A DNA stretch of 64,000 bases from Saposhnikovia divaricata (GCA_036435485.1 CM071596.1:59073001-59137000); one strand, 5' to 3'; positions 1-12,902 are shown, numbered from the stretch's first letter. Numbers and translations: made by a program. The notes: generated by a model from the letters alone, not told the origin.

Positions 1-1787
1 TCAAGGAACCAGAAATTGAGCCGTCTGTTGATGAAGAGGCTCTGAGGATGAGGAAGGGTAAGGCAGTAATGGTTGATGAACCATTTGTTGATCTGAGTCA
101 TCAGGAAACAGTACAGGAGGTACTTGACTCAGATTCTGACATGGAAGACGTACCGTTGGCACACGTTATAAAAAGATCTTTGAAGGAACAAGGTGGAGGT
201 GCTGGGATGTCTTCCGGACTGCCTGAAGAATTTCCTGTTGATGAGGAAACCCTTAAAGCTCAACAGTTAGCCTTGGAACAAGCTCAGTTCCATAAAATGA
301 AGATGATGCAAGAACATGCTGCGTTCCTAGAACAGAAGGTGGAGCTACAAGGGAAGCAGTATGAGTATGAGCTTGCAAGGCTAGCTAATCCTCAAGTTGA
401 TCTGGACAAACGAAGGATAGGGCAGAAATGGGATGAAGCAAGGAAGATAATGATGGGACCCTGTGCAAAAGGAGTTCATAACAAGGATGCAGATGATCTG
501 TTCTACAACTTGAATTTGCAGAATCCAATGACTGGGGACTATATAAATGTTTTGAAGAGATTAATTTCTAAAGTCAGGGTTGGATACAATGCAAATCTTA
601 AGGAGTGGTAGGTTATCTTGTCTTTGGTAGAAGGAGTTCCAACATCTTTCTTATATGTGGATGATCAATTCATAATGAGAAGATCTGCGTCAGAGTTGTT
701 CTTGCTAGCGACTAAAATTCAGTACTCTCAATCTGAGGAGCTAAGCATTCTGTACAGGGATCAGTTAATGCAGCTAGCAGAGGACAAGGGTCCAGAATTC
801 TCAGCTTATCCAAATTTTGTCCGGATGGTAGTTGATGGAAAGATGAAGAGGGTTAGCATGGAGGAAAATGATCTGATGGAGTTTTCAGTGGAATCTCTCA
901 AAGCTGTCTGTAGACAAATGATGAGTAAGGGATTCGCTTCTGAGCTTAAAGATAAATCCGTGAAGATCATTGAAAGAGTTATATTCAAGAAGAGCAATGA
1001 GGTGTGGAAGTGTGATGTCATTGCTCCAAACCCTCTTGATGACGTGAAGATTGAGCCGGAGCTGATAGAGAAGAAATGGAATATTCTTCAAGCCATGAAG
1101 AATGTAGATGAAGCTCTGACTCTTCCTTCTGGAGCACTAGAACAAGGAGAAATAAGGGAGGCTATTGGTGTTCCAGGAAGTGAAAGTGTATACTGGATAC
1201 ATGCTTATGTTGAAGATACAGCTGATGCCTTAGTATTCATAGATGCAGACCAGAATCAAACAATCTTGCATATGAGTAGACAATGGCTGCTACGGACTCA
1301 AGATACTGCATTTCTGGAGAGAGTATTATATGTATTCAAATGGGGCGAAGTGGAAGATAAGTTTGTTGAAGAAAAGCAGAGACTCATGAGTTACCTGTCT
1401 GAAGTAGTGGTGGAAAAGAAGCGAATGGAGCGAGATGCGGCCAGTGTCCACAATACTGACCGTGTCAAGGGCTACCCCAAGATGATCTATTGTCAGTTTA
1501 AATCTGATAAATCTCTCTGGAAACCTCAGCTCATCATGAAGAACTTTGAGGATATTCCAAAGATCAGGACTACTCAGGAGGTGGACAAACTCAGAAGGCT
1601 TTTCAAACATCCTTATCCAGAGCCCAAGAACCCTCTAGAAATGGAAGCTGTGAGTCTGTTGAATGCTAGGTGGAAGCAGCTTAAAGATCCAGTATACAAG
1701 AAAGAAAAGCAGCAGAAGGAGAAGCGCAAAAGGCAGAAAGAAGAGAGAGACCAAGCTGCTGAAGCTAGAAAGAGGAAACGGAATTAG
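1..1787 (+). pseudogene. 3' extra ORF of retrotransposon A, one in-frame stop
   Basis: One reading frame runs from the window edge to 1787, broken only by a TAG at 609-611. The first part (to 608) is acidic and then rich in Gln, Leu, Lys and Met, consistent with a coiled coil around 240-400. The second part (612-1787, about 390 residues) ends in a strongly basic Lys/Arg/Glu-rich tail. I recognise no catalytic motif. Its place just before the purine tract and LTR matches the additional ORF, sometimes called env-like, seen in some plant copia elements. No signal peptide or clear membrane segment is visible, so an envelope role is not supported. The function is unknown. Confidence 0.6.
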
Positions 1788-2120
1788 GGTTAAAGGTCAG
1801 AGTGGTGTGAACTTGAAGTTGGAAAAACTTCATGTCTTTCGGTTGCTTTAACTCACTTAAGGAAAATTCACCTTAGAGTGAATCCAATAAGGTGATACAA
1901 GTTTGACTAAAAGATATGAAATAATCCAGGTGATAGGAATCACTCAAATGATCTTTAATTCGAAGTTCGAATTCTGTTTCTAGTTTAAGTTCTTTGTATT
2001 GTTTTCATGTAAATTTCAATTGTAAATTATTCAAGACTGTAATGTTAATTATCTTTTCTCGTCTCATTGTTTAGTTGAGTTATCCTTCATTAATTTGAAT
2101 GTCATTGTTAGAAAATCAAA

Positions 2121-2130
2121 TTGGGGGAGA
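2121..2130 (+). other. Polypurine tract of element A
   Basis: TTGGGGGAGA lies directly before the LTR start. It is the expected primer site for plus-strand synthesis, and the same motif precedes LTR B. Confidence 0.7.
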
Positions 2131-2131
2131 T

Positions 2132-3186
2132 TGAAAGGCAGAGTGTGTAAACTTGTAACACTATAACTAACGTAACTCAAACTAAAGGAAAAGATACTTA
2201 ACCAGAAGACAATCAAGAACAAGAGGTCACAAGAAATCAACACTAAATGAAGACAAGGTAATTGATACAATTCAACATGTTAACTATGATCAATCCAAGA
2301 AGAAATCATTGAGAGAAGTTCAAGTCAAAGTTGTTCATGCCTCAGTGATTTGAAAAGCCAAAGATCAAGATCATAACTATCAGTATCAATAAGACCAATT
2401 GATTTCAAGTGAACAAGAAGGAAAGCAAATATTGGAAAGCCACATTTCTAATTGGATATGATAATTTATTCAAGAAGCAAAAACCCTATCAAGACTAGTC
2501 ACTTATGAACCAGACCGTTGTATCAAGTGTCAGGACATTGATAGCAAGTTTATGTCAGTAATAAAGATCCATATTCAAGAACTTAGTGAAGAACAAAGAA
2601 GACATGAAAATATCACAAGTTCAAGATGTGCATTGAAGTTTCAAGTTGAAGACCAGAATATTTTCTAAGTACTAAATATTCTAGATGGCCAAGTAGAAGT
2701 TTCTAAGTAGAAGTTCTACTTAGAACTTCGAGATGGCTAAGTAGAAATTCTCAAGTAGAAGTTCTACTTAGAGTGCAGCTTCAACATGACACATGGCATC
2801 TTCTGATTGGCAGATTTCCAAGCTTTCAAGATAAGGCAAGATTTATGTGGACATCATTGGGCCACGTACATCTTAGTCTTTGAAGACTACAGGACATAGA
2901 TTACATGTAGTATAAATAGAAGTACTTGTGTAATGTTTTAGTTAGTGAGCAATTCTAGAGAAAAACACAAGAGAAAAAGAGAGAGTGCATTCACAGAGCT
3001 TAGTATCATTCACTTCTCTCTCAACTTCTGTTATACTTTGTAATGAATGTTGTAGCAACCCTTTCAAGTTATATATAAGACATATATTCCTTGAATCTGT
3101 GTGTTCATTTATTGCATCGTATTTATTGCTTCTCATATTCGAAAAGTTGTATTCACCCCCCCTCTACAACACATTTAGACCTAACA
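2132..3186 (+). repeat. 3' LTR of element A (1055 bp)
   Basis: The LTR runs from TGAAAGG to CCTAACA, a partial inverted repeat with TG/CA ends. A TATA box (TATAAATA near 2910) lies about 275 bp before the end. Short palindromic repeats built on AAGTAGAAGTTCTACTTAG are clustered at about 2690-2780 in the U3 part. The end carries a C-run followed by CTCTAC. Confidence 0.7.
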
Positions 3187-5488
3187 AAGGTGGATAGCTT
3201 GGAGAAGGAAGTGAGCTCTCTCAAAGAATATAATTCTGAGCTGCAGAAATCTGTCAATCTACTAAATGAAAAGTTGGACACTCAAGCCACCACCACAACT
3301 GATGTTCTCCTTAATCAACAACAGATGTTGTCTGCAATGATGAAGCATATGGGACTACATCTACCTGAAGACTCTGTCAAACCTCCAACCTCTTCTGCAA
3401 ACCCAAAGGCCCATCAAAGACCCCTGTGCCTGAGAACAATCCTAATGGGGAGAAGAAGATAACCTCAAAATCCTCAAAATCTAAGGTGGTACAGAAAGGT
3501 ATTGTCATATCTGATAATCCAAATTCTTCAAAATCTACTAATCCTCAAGTTCATGTCCAAGGCAAAGGCAAATCTAAAGCCATAGAGACTCAAACCTCTA
3601 AACCTACCAAGCCTATCACCTCTCTACCAACTGTCACCCTACCAACTGTGCACATCACTACTCTAAGTGGTTTACAGTAATCAATTACCTCTACAGTGGT
3701 GGCAGGGTCTATGCCAACTGACCAAGCTAACCTCTCCAGACATGAAGAAGATCAACCAGTTGAAGTAAGTGTAGTCACAGAGGCCAAGCTGATAGAAGTA
3801 GCAAATTCAGAGACTTATCATGATGCTGCCTTCTTGAAGTTTCTGCAAGCCTCAAAGGCAAAGGTTGGAGGAGATACATTACTGTACAGGAGGAATCTCA
3901 AGGAACATATCAAGTACTTGACAGTGATCCCAAGGAAGCTTAGTCAAATCTTTCTCAAGGAGATTATGATGGTGACCAATGGCAAAATATGGCATCTATC
4001 TTATGACACCTTCAAGGTCTTAAAATTCACTGAGATTGATGCTATCTTGGAGCTAATTGAGAAGGTGGGAGAAAATAACAAGAGTCTATATACTGATCTA
4101 ACGAATGGACAACATGCTAGACTACCTGAAGTGTGTACTTTTCCAAGAACCATTCTCTATCAGTCTGGTACAAAAATTGAAGATGTTAGTCAGCTGATCA
4201 TTCCCAAGGATCTCACTCCTCTGAATCACAGGATTATCATTGCTATCATTGATCAACTACAAAAGAAGAATGGACTAAGAACTGTTGAAGAGTCAGAGGC
4301 ATTAAGGATTCTCAGAACCTTCATAGCAACTGGCATTGTCCCAGAAATGGCTAAAGCAAGGAGAGATAAGGATGATGATGACAGTGAAGATAAGAGTGAT
4401 AGGAGAGGAAGACATCACAGGAGTGATAAGGATGATAAAGAGCAGAAGAAGAAAGATGACAAGAGCAAGAAGGGAGATGATGGTAAAGATGAAGGAAAAG
4501 TCTATGAGAGAAAGAGTGGAAAACAGCAAGCCCTAGGCATTACTAACAGTAACCTCACCACAACACAAGACTCTATGTCTAGGGTGAATGCAGTTAGTAA
4601 TGACCTACCAAAATCTACATCCATGGCTTCTGCAACTGTTTTGCCATCTAAAGAAAAGAAGATTCAAATCAAGAAACCATCAGTATGTCTCCAAAAGCAA
4701 TCTGCTAATGGTGTACTACAATGGTCAAGAAACAAAGGCTTTAAACTTCTTCCTATTGACAGAATGCAAAAGCTAAAAATCAAATCTATGGCCAGAAAGG
4801 CAAGGAAGATGAAGACATCTGAATCTCAAACCATCACAATAGTACCCAGACTAAACTTGCCACTCTAGATAAAGACTATGATGAAGAACAACTGCAATTT
4901 ATAAGGGCTCAAAGAATCAATCATGTTGCCATTGTTGATGATTGTCTTGAATTCAAATATACTGATGAGAGAGAGAGAGATAAGAAGTTCAAACAAGGGA
5001 TGTGTCAGCATTGGGGTAAACTATATGATATTGAAAGGATAATTGCAATGATGAACTCTGAAGACAAGGTGGAAAGAATGTGGAAGCTAGAATTGGCAGA
5101 CTTTGTCAAAATGAAGAGAGATCATCAGGCAATGCAGAAAAGAATTGCTGAAGAAACAGATGGAGGAGCTAGATGCACTTGAATCCAAAGCAGAGGAGCT
5201 AAGGGCAAAAGGATTGTACAGAGTCCTCCCTATGTTGTGAAATATAGGAGGAGAAATGGTAACAAAGTAAATATCAGAATGGACCTGGTCAATCATTACC
5301 CTACAAACATACTAAAACCAATACTTGAAGATTTTACGGATTCACCTATGATTGAAGAGCTAAATGCTATGGTGGATATCTTGGATGCATTGAAAGAAAA
5401 TAAAAGGAAGGCAAAAGAGAAACAACAGGAGAAATTAAATGAATATCTGGCTAAGACTCAAGGGAAAAATGCTAAAGGGACTGGTTAA
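3187..5488 (+). pseudogene. 3' extra ORF of retrotransposon B, degraded
   Basis: Coding character continues in pieces. A Leu/Glu-rich coiled-coil-like stretch lies at 3190-3340. A frame change near 3430 leads into a Ser/Thr/Pro/Lys-rich linker, which has a stop at 3678-3680. A conserved-looking globular segment (3780-4340) is followed by a very charged Asp/Lys run (4360-4520). After a frame change near 4865 a further charged region follows, with a stop at 5180-5182, ending at 5488 in a Lys/Glu-rich tail. The order of globular part, charged linker and basic tail resembles the ORF of element A, although the sequences differ. No enzyme motif is recognised. The breaks mean no full protein can be made. 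Confidence 0.55.
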
Positions 5489-5636
5489 TCTTCAACTGTA
5501 AGAATGTCTACTGCTTGTATTCAAGATTAAATCAATTTAATACCTGTACTGTTCAAAGTCTTATCTTTATGTATGTTAGGCTTGTTATCAGACATGAAAT
5601 TGTGACTAAGGGTCTTACTCACAATTTGGGGGAGAT

Positions 5637-6974
5637 TGTTAGTCACAGAGACATGCCTGTACACATCTAATAACAAGCCTAAGTGTTTGTAATGCTTTGC
5701 ATTACTTACATGACTTCTTAACTGAGGGAACCTCTAGTTGTAGAGCTTCTACTTGTATTTAGTACCTGCAATAGGCAACAAACTTCTATATGTGTAAACT
5801 GCAAATTAATTCATGAAATAATGCTTGAAAGAAGATCCAGAGATCATGTCTCAAGCTTGGAGAACAAGGCTGTAAAAATAAACACAGTTGGATTTTGAAG
5901 ATTGAAGATTTGCCTAAGTACTAATTCGAGAAGTACTTTGTTCTATTCGAGAAGTCTAGCATTCGAGAAGTCAGGGATTCGATATCTCAAAAGACGCTGT
6001 TCGATATCTCAAGGAGTCAACTAGTCAAAGTATCATTCGACAACTCAAGGATTCGACATGTCTATAACTCTATTCGAGAACTCAAGAAGTCAACAAGTCA
6101 AAGCATCATTTTATTTCTCAAAGAGTCAATAAGTCAAAGCTACATTCGATATCTCAAGAACTTAAGAAGCTATTCGACATCTCAAGGATTCCAGAAATTG
6201 AAAGCTCTATTCTACAAGTCAAGGATTCCTGTAGAAAAGGCTAATTCGAGAAGTGATTCGATATGTCACTTATACAGTATTCGAGAACTCAAGAGTTATC
6301 TATCAAGTCAATTCTATTTCTCGAATCAGTATCTTGGTTACTTCTCCAATGTAGTCTTGGAGACAAAATACTGAAGATTGTACAAGTCAAAAACCTGCAG
6401 CAAGCCAAAACAATTTCAGGACCACAATACTGAAAAGTGCTTTTGGAAAGTCTACAAGGAGCTTAGAGAGTTGTTACGGGGACAAGCTGCTAAAGAAATG
6501 GATCTGAGCAGGTTAAAGAAAGTCAAATTACAAGTTGCTTGGATGTTTACTCGAATAGGGATAGACAAATTAGAAAGTAATTTTGTCTGTCACTACATTT
6601 GTAGTAAGTAGGTTGTTCACATGTTCTATAAGTGAACAACCTCAATTCTCTAGCAGTTAAGAACTACAACAGAAGTTTTTCACACATTCATAGATAACAT
6701 CTCTCTGAGAAAAACGAAGTTGAGAATACTAACATTTGTATTCCCAGATTGTAGCAAAATCTTGATCTAATAAAATATTAGATTAAAGTGAGTATTGTGT
6801 TCTTGTGATTCTTATTTCCGCATTCATACTCTGCTAAACACACAACACATACCTTGCTACACAATCACCATAAAACAGATTCAAAACAACGTTCTTAGAA
6901 TTTATATTCGAAGAAAAGTTTGAGAATACATTCACCCCCCTCTGTATTCTCTTGTGTGTATTCCATACTCAACA
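5637..6974 (+). repeat. 3' LTR of element B (1338 bp)
   Basis: The LTR starts TGTTAGT directly after the purine tract and ends ACTCAACA, with TGTT/AACA ends. A C-run followed by CTCTGTATTCTC lies just before the end, as in LTR A. The U3 part is filled with short TTCGA repeats, listed separately. Confidence 0.75.
5925..6320 (+). repeat. Dispersed TTCGA repeat block in LTR B
   Basis: I count at least 13 forward copies of TTCGA in about 400 bp. Most are in the contexts ATTCGAGAAGT, ATTCGATATCTCAAG or ATTCGACA, and many are followed by a TCAAG or GTCAA motif. Arrays of short repeats in U3 are known from Sirevirus LTRs. A regulatory or methylation role is inference. Confidence 0.6.
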
Positions 6975-7384
6975 AATCAAATCAAGAATATGCATTTGGT
7001 GAATCTACTACTCAAGTGCTCAATGAAATTTATCGTCCATTGAAAACTGTCGAATATATTGTGGCACATATTGATTCACATCTAGCTATCTAATTATCAT
7101 AATTTCTCCCCGTCTTAAATAAATTTTTGGTCAGCTCGGATTGTTCAACACCGAAATCGATGGTTAAATTGGATATACATTATACATGAGTGGTAATTAT
7201 TTTGGTACCATCTATGTGTATATGCTTATGACTCGGTCTAATGTGTTTGATTTCAAAAATCAGGGGGAGAAACTAAATAGCTGGTGATATATTAGTTATC
7301 TTTGCCTCGTCTTGATCCTCATAGTAAAGAATATGAACCAGAAGTTCATAAGATAATTTATTTACATGTTTTAATTATTACCAG

Positions 7385-7457
<73 letters not shown>

Positions 7458-8818
7458 TGTGTGTGTGTGTGTGTGTGTTGACCTGAAAGAATGACTATAT
7501 TACATATACCAGCTACATATGCTCCAAATGAATATGTCCCAGAAGGACAATCTCAAGAAGCTAATCTGTCTAAAAAATGCCTGAAGCGTGATAGACCAGC
7601 GGGTCCCATAACAAAACTATACATATCCTTAAAGGTTAAACGGAGCAGTGATTGATGATGGCTAAATCGAATAGTGAATAACTTTTGAACGATCTCTAGA
7701 AGATATTTAGACATGAAAAAAATGATGAAGGTACATGAAAAATTGTGAGATCTCAATATATTATGTCATGTCCAGAATAAAATGGAACCATTAATTAAAT
7801 TGACGTCGATAATATGATTGGCCAAAGATATAAGAAAAATGATTAAATCGAGGCAAAATCTCTTGCAAAGAGAAAAATTATTTGGACCAGAAGTCCGCAC
7901 ACCTGAAGTTGTGAATGTGGCACACTATAAGAAATATTATCTCTTAAAAGTAGAGAAAAAATTTTAGAACTGCAGTTTACACACCTAAAGATGTAATGTC
8001 AGTGGGATATGAGTAGTTATACGTGTGGAAACGAAAGAAATTATTTACAAAAGATAAGCTCGTGTAGTTGTACAATGATCTTGTATTGATTACAAAGAGA
8101 TATTATCTTGTGGTGGATATAATTACATGGTGTGTAAAAGTCTGGCAATATAAATTGAGTATATGTACATTTTATTAGACCCACTTGACATAATCCCAGA
8201 AGGATTTAAAATGCTAGAAGCAGTGAAATAAGTTCTCGAGAACTAATCCCATCAAGTTATAAATGGATATGGACCTGAAGTCCAACATTAAATTATTCCG
8301 GAATGAGATGTTTTATGTATTCTAAGAGTATAGGTGATAACTCATAAAAATCTCTGGCCAGAGTGGATGGAAATTAGAATGTGTTTCTAATTGACATTCG
8401 AATGAGTTTCACCTCATGAACAAAATACATTGAGATTATTAGATTGTTTTCTAGGTTGTGAACTGTACCTATTACTTTAGAATTTTTATGAAGCAATACA
8501 CATTTTGTGGGAGAATCATAACTTCTTCCGTGAAGGAAGATTAGTCACCTCTGTGAGGACTTGAAAAGTGAATTATTGGTCCTGAAGTACCACATATCAT
8601 AATGTAGTAAGATACTAATTTCTCTTACTAATTTACATGTCCCGATATAATTATTTAATTAATTTACTAGAAAATTTTAAATCATGTCCAATTTGAAGGA
8701 ATGAGAATCTTAAAGGTACATAAGAAAATTTTGATCTCCACTAACCTAAGGGTTTAAATTGATTTTGCAGGAGCAAAGTGTTTATTCTGATTCTCATAAT
8801 TTGATCTCATATTGAATA
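6975..8818 (+). pseudogene. Ty1/copia pol relic, left part (integrase to RNase H start)
   Basis: This is heavily decayed copia polyprotein in changing frames. Recognisable pieces in order are: an integrase-core-like stretch (about 6990-7095, VEYIVAHIDSHLA, compare the family's VEHPVAHVHTQNGLAE); the linker motif DPHSKEYEPEVHKIIYLH (about 7312-7365, compare DPRTxxxELEVQKIIHLQ); KCLKRDRPAG (about 7580, compare RLKRGRP); a reverse-transcriptase segment IPEGFKMLEA (about 8190); and YSDSHN (about 8790), which aligns with the family's YLSDPHK. The relic stops at 8818 at a Helitron end and resumes in phase at 28822. The left end is cut by element B. Confidence 0.65.
7383..7478. repeat. (TA)n(TG)n compound microsatellite
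   Basis: About 14 TA units are followed by about 33 TG units with one CGCG interruption. It lies inside the copia relic, between the linker motif and the integrase C-terminal motif, so it expanded after the element was inserted. Confidence 0.9.
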
Positions 8819-11294
8819 CTAGCATGGATGCCCGCTCCGCAGGGCTTTGATTCTTACTTACAATATAATGACGACCAAGTGATTACGTAAGTTTTAGTTA
8901 AAAATTCCCAAAAGTACAGTCCTTGATTACCAAACTACTTGCTCAGGAATTACAGATTTTGGCGGATACTGAAACAGAGTTTACTGCTGATTACATATTG
9001 GTGAACAAAATAAACTTTACAAAAATGTAGTGGTGGTTCTATCTTCTTGTCTTGATTAATCCATGATTCTTTTGATGCTGACTGGTGATTGGATGTTGAG
9101 TTGCGACATTCCATCCAAATGGTAACTTGAACTTGATGCATGTTCCAAGTTTTGCAAGATTTGAGATAATAATTATGAGTTAGTGAGTTTTTTTATTTTG
9201 TTAGAAATTTCTAAACCTGTGTTGTGCTTTGCTGCATTGAGGTACATGTTTCTTCCTTGTTTTCATTAGGATCGATGAATCCTTTGCAAATGTTTGTTGC
9301 CCAGTACATTGATGCGTTGTTGACGACGTTAACTTCCTTGATGAGTAGCTTAATTGTAATTTTCTGTTTTGCCAGAGCTGTAATTGTTGTAAGAAAACTT
9401 GTACCTTGTTCCATCTGTTTTCAAGTTTTTACTACGTTAATTCATGTAACAATACATGTAAAGTGTAAAAGCAAAGTGTTCAACTTTTTTAAACCTCTTT
9501 CAGAATTTGCACTGCTCTTTTTCCCACCAATGTTCGAACTTGTCGGTCCCCCAATATAAGATCAATGCCAACATTATGATCATAAATTTATAACTACCAA
9601 CAGAGTATGTAAGGCAAATAAATTATGGTCTGAATCACTAACCTATTATATCATATGTTTCACTGCCTTCATTTGAAAATCTTCCTCAATTAAATAATCT
9701 CCATCTTCGTCCATGCTCATTTCTATACGTTTAAAATAATCATATAACAATAATATAATAAATTGGTATAATATAGACATTAAGAGAGAATTTGCTCACC
9801 ACTGGATTCATAATCCAAATCTTCATATTCAGCGCTAGAAAGTTTTTCACCACTAACAGGACCTATACAGAATGACAAACTCCATTTATAAAAATACGAT
9901 TTCATGGTCATTAAACTATAATCAATTTCAACCGTGACCTATTGAGATTTTTAATAGCAAGAGTGAATAATAAGAATAGTACACATGAGAGACATAGTCA
10001 CCTTTATCAAAATCATTACTAGGACATAGTAATAACTTGTATTTTGGACATGAGCAATGGTGGATTTGGGACTGGTTGAAACGTTGGTAATATTGTAAAA
10101 AGGAGTTCGGTAGGAACGGTCAATAGGACAACAAACAGAGGCACTTGTGTTGGCAAAAAAATTGGCAAAACAATTCAGTCTCCATATAATAACTGTGTTC
10201 AATTAACGTCAAGTAACTTACATTCATTCTCTTTGTTCACTTCTGAGCAGAGTTGAGTAATAGCTGATGAAAAAGGATCACAACATTAAAAGCTTTGTCC
10301 ACTGATGACCTCTATTAACTTCACAAAATTAAATACTTACATTCATTATGGTTTTCAGAAAAAGAAAACACGACCCACCAACATTCGTTGTACTCTGCTT
10401 CGTTCTGAAATCATTGTCTTGGTTTACTTTCTTCATGTGTCGACTTTGAATTGCTAAGCACCATTTCAAGAAAAGCATTATAACCCAAAATAACTGACTT
10501 GTTTATGTTTATTTGTTTATAAACAAACAAAGATTAAATAACTTACATTCATGTCCAATTTCGGCAAAAGGCAAAGACGATCCAACAACATTATTGGATC
10601 CACCAATGTTCGTTCTGATTATATTCCTTGGAATTTCATTCCTCTTTTTTTTTGGTCATCGATTTTCTGCCTTTCTCTCGATCATATCCTTTTATCATAT
10701 CTTCGCAAGTAAAAAGATGCCAAGGCTTCTCACCATCCATAGCTTTCTTCTTCGTTAAAGTTACAATTCGCTAGCTTTCTTCTTCGTTAAAGTTACAATT
10801 TGATCTAACCTAGGAGTGACAATAGAAATGGCCTTACAATAACCAAAGAAAAGTAACAGAGAAAAACCTGACAATGATTTAGCAAAAAAAACAACAACCT
10901 GACAATATTTTTGGACCTTGACAAAGAATCTATATATTTACTTTTAACTATTAGTTTAATAGAACAGTGGGCAGATAAATTAAAAAGAAGAAGAAATTTG
11001 ACCTGTGAATGAGATAGAAAACTGATGCAAGCTCCGAATCCAGCGTAGACAACCAGTACTCTAGGGTCAGTAATTAACATTTTATTACCAAGTGGATGTT
11101 TAGCAGAAGCCAAAAAAGAATTACTATTAATATTAGTTGTTGTTATAGTGAAAAAGGTAGCAAGTGGCATCAGCACGTGAATAGGCTGGTAGATTTGTAA
11201 TAATGTTGAAAAGTAATGGCAAAGAGCTAAAAAAGGAAAAGTACTGTTCATAGTACTGTTCCAAATAGGCCATAGGAACTATATTATACATTGA
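8819..11294 (-). mobile_element. Inner Helitron or second Helitron 5' end
   Basis: A second copy of the Helitron 5' terminus lies at 11294-11210 on the minus strand (TCAATGTATAATATAGTTCC), again preceded by A. It matches the terminus at 28821-28740 over roughly 80 bp. Only one good 3' terminus (8819) is seen. Either a 2476-bp Helitron of the same family sits at this end of the larger one, or the 5' end was duplicated. A repeat of about 90 bp directly right of this terminus (11295-11385) recurs at 27028-27113. Confidence 0.5.
9540..10760 (-). pseudogene. Helitron Rep/helicase N-terminal-like fragments
   Basis: Short exon-like peptides can be read on the minus strand. One segment (about 10170-10040) contains RTPFYNITNVS, like the RTPLxNITN stretch before the zinc-finger region of plant Helitron proteins. 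Three partly similar segments near 10600, 10380 and 9550 share a TN(V/I)GGS-type core, and two of them end in HECK or NECK before a GTAAG donor-like site. Acidic pieces (SSAEYEDLDYESSGE near 9820 and MDEDGDYLIEEDF near 9690) follow. No complete domain is present. The identification rests on one short motif and on position inside a Helitron. Confidence 0.35.
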
Positions 11295-12675
11295 TAAGAT
11301 TGTTTGCTACTACTGGGCATTTGAATGATAGAAATTTGCGAAATTTGTGATTAATAAAACATAGAACACAGTGCTATATTCCATTACATGGTTAAAATAT
11401 AAATTTGGAAAGCAAGCCTTTATTGCAGTTTGTGATTAAACAACCCCACACACATATCAGACATCTTAAAATAGGTGTACCGCTTTCTAAAGTTCTGCCT
11501 CTTCTGGACTAACATCAACAATATTTAATGTTTTTTCAAGACCTCATGTTGAATAATAAATTACATGATCAGCAAAATTTTAAGATGTATATATGTATTC
11601 TTAGGATACTTCAAAGTTTTACGGTATGTTAGATTCATTAATATATCATTATTACTAATATGAATATAAATATATCTTTTTATAATAATTATTCAATAGT
11701 TAATAAAAAAACTCCTCTCGGCCCCGCCTTCGGCGACGCCTCGAATCCTACAATAAAATAAACAATATTATAAAAGATATATTAAAGAGACCTGCTGAAT
11801 GTCATTGTAAGTAAATTAAAGTAGATTATCATGATGATTTATACAATTTACACAATTCTATGAACATCTATTAACGACTCATCTAGCAAGTAACACATAA
11901 ATTCTAAGATTGATATTCTCGTGTCATTCAAAGACAAATTTGTTTGCACCTGGCCACTTGTGATAAAAATGAACTTCTTAAATGACATATACAGCCAAGC
12001 CCGTATAAACTGTACCAATTTCATATCAACATAAGTTCATGTAAATATATGATTGTAACAACAGCTCAAAATTTAATTTTCAAATCACTACTGGAAATAC
12101 CCCCTACAACATCGGTTTTTGACCGATGTTAAAAGTCTGCCAGAACCGATGTCTTTGTCGGTGTAGATAAAGGGGGGTCTTTAACATCAGTTTCTGACCG
12201 ATGTCAAAGATGTCGATAGACATCGGTTCCCGCGAAGAAACTGATGTCTTTCCTACTTTTTAACATCGGTTTCTAAATAAGAACTGATGTTTAATACAGG
12301 CTTAGACATCAGGTCAATAACTAAACGATAATTAATACAATCTTTAACATCGGTTTTTATAGGATAACTGATATTTAATACAACTATTAACACTAGTTTT
12401 TGTTACAAAACCGATGTTTAATACTTGTATATGTACGAACTTTAGCATCGATTTATTACTCAGGGCTCAATAAATAATATACCAAAAACCAGATAAATAA
12501 TATACCAAAATTAAAAAACTGATATACCAAAAACAAATATGCATTCAATCGGTCAACTACATTATCCAATTCATCAAATATCGAAACTAATTACATAATT
12601 CAAACCATCCAATATAAAACTACATTGATATAATATCTAAAATGAATAAGTATAAGCACTCGGACTTCGGACATG

Positions 12676-12888
12676 TTATCCGAAGAAGTTCCTTGTTGCT
12701 TCACGTCTTTTTCCTTTTTGATTAGGTGTCATATGAGCTTCGCCAGAACCAGAACTATCGGTAATCATCCCAGAAAAGACTACCGATAGTATCACCTGAT
12801 ACAATGTTGAATGAATCAAGAGATACGTAAATAATATTTTAAACACCAATGACCAAGAAAAGTGACAAATTACAACATAACAGATCAA
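12676..12888 (-). pseudogene. Short ORF in the left arm of the CACTA element
   Basis: This is a 70-codon minus-strand frame. An acceptor-like TAG or CAG lies before its last part, and the end is hydrophilic (SSGSGEAHMTPNQKGKR) and closes with a stop. It could be the last exon of the element's original transposase gene or of a captured gene. I do not recognise it. The first half is hydrophobic and probably intronic. Confidence 0.2.
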
Positions 12889-12902
12889 AAAGACTACATA
12901 AT

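Larger units (their letters stand above)
1..3186 (+). mobile_element. LTR retrotransposon A, 3' part (Ty1/copia, Sirevirus-like)
   Basis: This is the right-hand part of a plus-strand LTR retrotransposon; gag, pol and the 5' LTR lie outside the window. It consists of a long 3' open reading frame (1-1787), an untranslated stretch (1788-2120), a purine tract (2121-2130) and a complete 3' LTR (2132-3186). The sequence right of the LTR, from 3187, is the coding region of another element (B), so A is inserted in B. A large extra ORF between pol and the 3' LTR, and a C-run followed by CTCTAC near the LTR end, are features known from the Sirevirus lineage. The class assignment is inference, because no pol is visible. 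The target-site duplication cannot be checked as the left end is missing. Confidence 0.75.
3187..6974 (+). mobile_element. LTR retrotransposon B, 3' part, interrupted by A
   Basis: This is the 3' internal region and 3' LTR of a second plus-strand copia element. Its coding sequence begins abruptly at 3187, directly after the LTR of A. The layout is the same as in A: an extra 3' ORF, the purine tract TTTGGGGGAGA (about 5626-5636), then a LTR. To the right of 6974 lies an unrelated copia pol relic, so B itself is inserted in that relic. The internal ORF has several frame breaks, so this copy is defective. Confidence 0.7.

Noticed and set aside
618..1787. Viral-type envelope protein encoded by element A
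   Set aside because: No signal peptide, no transmembrane segment and no Cys pattern; the protein is charged and soluble-looking.
7383..7478. CRISPR array or satellite
   Set aside because: It is a simple dinucleotide microsatellite without spacers, in a plant genome.
11710..11750. GC-rich hairpin GGCCCCGCCTTCGGCGACGCC as a further Helitron 3' end
   Set aside because: No CTAG or other CTRR end follows at the right distance on either strand, and the outer Helitron pairs better with 8819.
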